Assembly (NCBI RefSeq): GCF_003815715.1 | Contig: NZ_CP033922.1 | Coordinates: 1,625,001-1,689,000 of the forward strand | Direction of reading: 5' to 3' | Source of the DNA: Chryseobacterium sp. G0162 | Lineage (GTDB): Bacteria; Bacteroidota; Bacteroidia; Flavobacteriales; Weeksellaceae | DNA length: 64,000 nucleotides | In this document: positions 61,564 to 64,000 of the stretch, in pieces | Position numbering within the stretch: the stretch's first letter is position 1 | Layout of the letters: every line of letters starts with the position of its first letter | Translations under genes and position numbers: made by a program | Notes under the pieces: generated by a model | Databases searched by the model: none | What the model was told of the DNA's origin: nothing | The model's input: the letters and a program-made list of their open reading frames with translations, nothing else

Positions 61564-61599
61564 TATTAAATTTTAGAAGTGCAAAGATAATAAATTTAA

Positions 61600-61680
61600 A
61601 GGTTAAAGTTCAAAAAGTCAATAGTGAATGGTCAATTCGCTGCGCTTGTCAATTATTAATATCCGTCGGTAATTTACTAT
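61600..61680. repeat. phrase-type repeat spacer
   Basis: Words such as GTCAATAGTGAATGGTCAATT and TTGTCAATTATTAAT repeat the core GTCAATT, in the spacer between the TPR-like gene and folA. Confidence 0.4.
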
Positions 61681-61714
61681 CCGCATTATGAATCAAAAAC
61701 TGACTAATGACTTC

Positions 61715-62212
61715 TTATCCTTCTTTCTTGATTCTTTCAAACGTTTGGAAACAAAAATCATAGCCATTTTTTTCGTCTTTTTCATGGCATACTTCATTTG
61801 TTTTTTTCCATATTTTCGCATCAATTTTCGGGAAGAAAGTGTCTGCTTCAAGATCGGCTTTTACCAGAGTTACCTCAAGTTTATCCACAATATCCATCGT
61901 TTGCTCATAAATATTTCCGCCTCCAATAACAAAAACCTCTTCATCAATCTTCTTAGCAAACTTCATAGCTTCTTTAAGACTTCCTACGATAAGAATCCCT
62001 TCTTCAAACCAATCTTTCTTTCTTGAAACAACAATATTGGTACGGTTAGGAAGTGGTTTTCCAATACTCTCATACGTTTTTCTTCCCATGATAATCGGAT
62101 GCCCTGAAGTAAGGTCCTTAAAATGTTTTAAATCTTTTGGAAGATGCCAAAGCAACTGGTTTTCAAAACCAATCTCGTTCTTCTCTCCCATTGCCACCAC
62201 TATTGTTGTCAT
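61715..62212 (-). CDS. folA: dihydrofolate reductase
   Basis: Reduces dihydrofolate with NADPH, 165 residues. The active-site aspartate is in LLWHLPKDL; GRKTYESIG and the VIGGGNIYEQ cofactor loop follow. The N-terminus aligns well with E. coli FolA from the first methionine. A perfect -7 box ends two bases before the ATG, so the mRNA may be leaderless. Confidence 0.95.
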   Translation of the reverse strand: MTTIVVAMGEKNEIGFENQLLWHLPKDLKHFKDLTSGHPIIMGRKTYESIGKPLPNRTNIVVSRKKDWFEEGILIVGSLKEAMKFAKKIDEEVFVIGGGNIYEQTMDIVDKLEVTLVKADLEADTFFPKIDAKIWKKTNEVCHEKDEKNGYDFCFQTFERIKKEG

Positions 62213-62213
62213 T

Positions 62214-62221
62214 CAAATATA
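62214..62221 (-). promoter_or_regulatory. -7 box (TATATTTG) next to the folA start
   Basis: Exact consensus on the minus strand with one base between it and the ATG at 62212, which predicts transcription starting at or inside the first codons. Confidence 0.5.
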
Positions 62222-62249
62222 ATTTTCTACAAAATTAGCACATAATTTG

Positions 62250-62257
62250 TATATTTG
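62250..62257 (+). promoter_or_regulatory. -7 box (TATATTTG) of the lemA operon
   Basis: Exact consensus, 31 bases before ATG 62289; it is divergent from the folA box. Confidence 0.6.
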
Positions 62258-62288
62258 ATTAGCACAAAAAATTAAAAAAAAATAAACT

Positions 62289-62894
62289 ATGAAAAATAAA
62301 GGATGTCTGGGCGCCGGAACTATTGGTATCGCCCTCCTTATTATTGTTGCCGTCCTATTCTTCTGGGGAAAAAGCGGATATAACAGCTTTGTCAACAAAG
62401 AACAGACCGTTAACGCAAAATGGTCTAATGTAGAGACCGTATATCAGAAAAGAGCCAATCTTATTCCTAATCTGGAAAGAACTGTAAAATCGTATTCAAA
62501 ATTTGAGCAGGAAACTTTAACTCAGGTTGTGGAAGCGCGTTCTAAAGCGACGTCTATCAACATTGATCCTACCAATATGACGGAAGCAGATCTTGCGAAG
62601 TTCCAGGCAGCACAGGGAGAATTATCCGGTGCATTAAGCAGATTAATGGCTGTGGTAGAGTCTTATCCTAACTTAAAGGCAGATCAGCAGTATATCAACT
62701 TCCAGAGAGAGTATACCGCAATTGAAAACAGCATCAGAACAGAAACTGTTTATTATAACGATGCTGCTAAGGATTACAACACCTCTATCAAGACTTTTCC
62801 CAATAATATTTTGGCGAATTTCACCAACTTTAAAGAAAAACCTTATTTCAAGGCTGATGCAGGTGCTCAGAAAGCCCCTGAAGTATTCAAATAA
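62289..62894 (+). CDS. lemA: LemA family protein
   Basis: A 201-residue membrane-anchored protein. One N-terminal helix (GTIGIALLIIVAVLFFW) is followed by a long helical domain with the family-typical YNSFVNKEQTVNAKWSNVE, QKRANLIPNLERTVK and the C-terminal FPNNILANF segment. LemA proteins are often encoded beside TPM-domain proteins, as here, but their biochemical role is not established. Confidence 0.92.
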   Translation: MKNKGCLGAGTIGIALLIIVAVLFFWGKSGYNSFVNKEQTVNAKWSNVETVYQKRANLIPNLERTVKSYSKFEQETLTQVVEARSKATSINIDPTNMTEADLAKFQAAQGELSGALSRLMAVVESYPNLKADQQYINFQREYTAIENSIRTETVYYNDAAKDYNTSIKTFPNNILANFTNFKEKPYFKADAGAQKAPEVFK

Positions 62895-62896
62895 TA

Positions 62897-63325
62897 ATGG
62901 GTAATTTCCTTACAAATCAACAGATCGCTTCCCTTGTGGAAGCGATTCAGTCAGCAGAAGACCATTCTACAGGCGAGATCAGGGTACATATCGACTCTAA
63001 TACGGAAAACCGTGATGCTAAAACAGCATTCAAAGTTTTCAAAGAACTGTGTATGGATAAAACTACTGATAGGAATGCTGTGCTTTTTCATGTCAATTTT
63101 GAAAAAAAATACCTCACCATTATCGGAGATGTAGGGATTCATGCAAAAGTAAATCAATCGTATTGGGATCATCTGCATGACTATATCACCTCTGAATTTG
63201 CCAAAGGAAATTATTATAAGGCCCTGAAAAGTGCTATTCTTGAAACAGGTCTTGAACTTAAAAAATATTTTCCTGTAGAAGGAGAAAATCCAAACCAACT
63301 TCCGAATGAAATTACATTCTCTTAA
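62897..63325 (+). CDS. TPM-domain protein, soluble form
   Basis: A 142-residue protein covering a single TPM domain (IQSAEDHSTGEIRVHIDS, then RNAVLFHVNFEKKYLTIIGDVGIH). It has no signal peptide or membrane helix. It starts two bases after lemA and its end overlaps the next TPM gene by 20 bases. TPM domains occur in photosystem assembly proteins of plants and in undefined bacterial membrane proteins. Confidence 0.88.
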   Translation: MGNFLTNQQIASLVEAIQSAEDHSTGEIRVHIDSNTENRDAKTAFKVFKELCMDKTTDRNAVLFHVNFEKKYLTIIGDVGIHAKVNQSYWDHLHDYITSEFAKGNYYKALKSAILETGLELKKYFPVEGENPNQLPNEITFS

Positions 63326-64000
63326 AATAGTATTTTCATTTTTACTACTCTGCTTTTACACTTTTGTATCAGCACAATATACCATTCCTGAAAAACCAGC
63401 AGTTTTATACCCTGTTTTTGATGAAGCAGGTCTTCTTTCTCAACAGGAAAAAGATGAGCTTAATAATAAACTCATCAAATTTGCTGATTCTACTTCCACA
63501 GAAATTGAAGTTGTTATCATTAAGTCCACCAAAGGCGAAGATGTCAACTTTCTGGCCACAATGTTTGGCCAGCAATGGAAGATCGGAAAAAAAGGAGTGG
63601 ATAACGGAGTAGTCTTCCTGATCGCTACTGAAGACAGAACCATGTCTATTCAACAGGGACGTGCCGTAGAACAATACCTTACGGCATCTGTTGCAGGACA
63701 GATCCTGGATTATATTGTTACGCCTAACTTCAAAAAAGGGCTTTGGTATGAAGGAATCAACGGTGGTACCTCAGCCATTATGGACGCTGTCCAAGGTAAA
63801 TTCAAACCTGTTCCTACGACAGCTCCTTCCGGGGATGGCAGTGCTCTTAAAGTTCTTATTATCGCCTTTGTTATTTTTATCATCATTGCTATTCTCTTTG
63901 GTAACCGAGGTGGTGGCCGTGGTGGAGGTGGAAATTATGATGACGATGATGATGTAATTATCACTCGAAGAGGACGCAGAAATTATCCTGGTGGGTTCTT
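63306..64000 (+). CDS. TPM-domain membrane protein (partial at right edge)
   Basis: Begins at ATG 63306, overlapping the previous gene by 20 bases, and is open to the end of the window (at least 231 residues). A signal peptide ends near VSAQ (24). A TPM domain follows (VFDEAGLLSQQEKDELNNKL, VVFLIATEDRTMSIQQGR), then a membrane helix (LIIAFVIFIIIAILFG) and a Gly/Arg/Asp-rich cytoplasmic tail (GNRGGGRGGGGN). This YgcG-like layout and the lemA neighbourhood agree. Confidence 0.88.
   Translation, partial: MKLHSLKIVFSFLLLCFYTFVSAQYTIPEKPAVLYPVFDEAGLLSQQEKDELNNKLIKFADSTSTEIEVVIIKSTKGEDVNFLATMFGQQWKIGKKGVDNGVVFLIATEDRTMSIQQGRAVEQYLTASVAGQILDYIVTPNFKKGLWYEGINGGTSAIMDAVQGKFKPVPTTAPSGDGSALKVLIIAFVIFIIIAILFGNRGGGRGGGGNYDDDDDVIITRRGRRNYPGGF

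Overview
The window looks like chromosomal DNA from a member of the Flavobacteriales (Bacteroidota), most likely a Chryseobacterium-like Weeksellaceae. The reasons are: AT-rich sequence; promoters of the Bacteroidota type (-7 box TAnnTTTG) instead of sigma-70 type; few Shine-Dalgarno sites; secreted proteins ending in type IX secretion (T9SS) sorting domains; a PorP/SprF-family protein; and lineage-typical families such as DUF349 repeats, DUF5606 and DUF3822. No rRNA, tRNA, CRISPR array, IS transposase or prophage was recognised. Family names were assigned by reading motifs, without database searches.

Layout. 1-9.8 kb: the end of a membrane protein, a T9SS-secreted endonuclease I, aroE, a DUF349 protein, ribD, two tandem cysteine-rich peptides with a bacteriocin-like leader, a T9SS-sorted beta-propeller protein, a YigZ/IMPACT protein and a YugP-type zinc protease. 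9.9-11.3 kb: a GNAT-related protein and a 58-residue membrane protein. 11.4-25.9 kb: a complete 14-subunit complex I operon (nuoA to nuoN). It has a short NuoG, an extra exported protein between nuoF and nuoG, and unusual repeat-rich spacers in front of many of its genes. 26-34 kb: a large GAF protein, an HD-PycTM (Pycsar effector-like) protein, and a metallophosphoesterase fused to an outer-membrane barrel. 34-41 kb: a lipoprotein, mazG, a DUF5606 protein, def, ruvX, a SixA-like phosphatase overlapping a lipoprotein archaemetzincin, and a class C beta-lactamase-family serine hydrolase.

41.2-47.8 kb: a four-gene hydroxamate-siderophore cluster (acyltransferase fusion, N-hydroxylase, TonB receptor, DUF4374 lipoprotein). 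It has no recognisable intact NIS synthetase or decarboxylase. 48-52.6 kb: two small exported proteins, a YfcE-type phosphodiesterase, an Smr protein, DUF3822, rsmD, and a divergent HxlR regulator/nitroreductase pair with a perfect operator-like inverted repeat. 52.7-60.9 kb: murI, hemW, porP/sprF-like, rluD-like, a PASTA protein, ddl, coaD, a four-helix-bundle (23S rRNA intervening-sequence type) gene set inside an inverted repeat, and a TRIC/UPF0126 channel. 61-64 kb: a TPR-like membrane protein, folA, lemA and two TPM-domain genes, the last cut by the window edge.

Most of the window is housekeeping: cell-wall precursors, respiration, cofactors and RNA modification. The most unusual parts are the leader-peptide pair, the four-helix-bundle cassette, the reduced siderophore cluster, the orphan HD-PycTM protein, and the phrase-like repeats in the nuo spacers.
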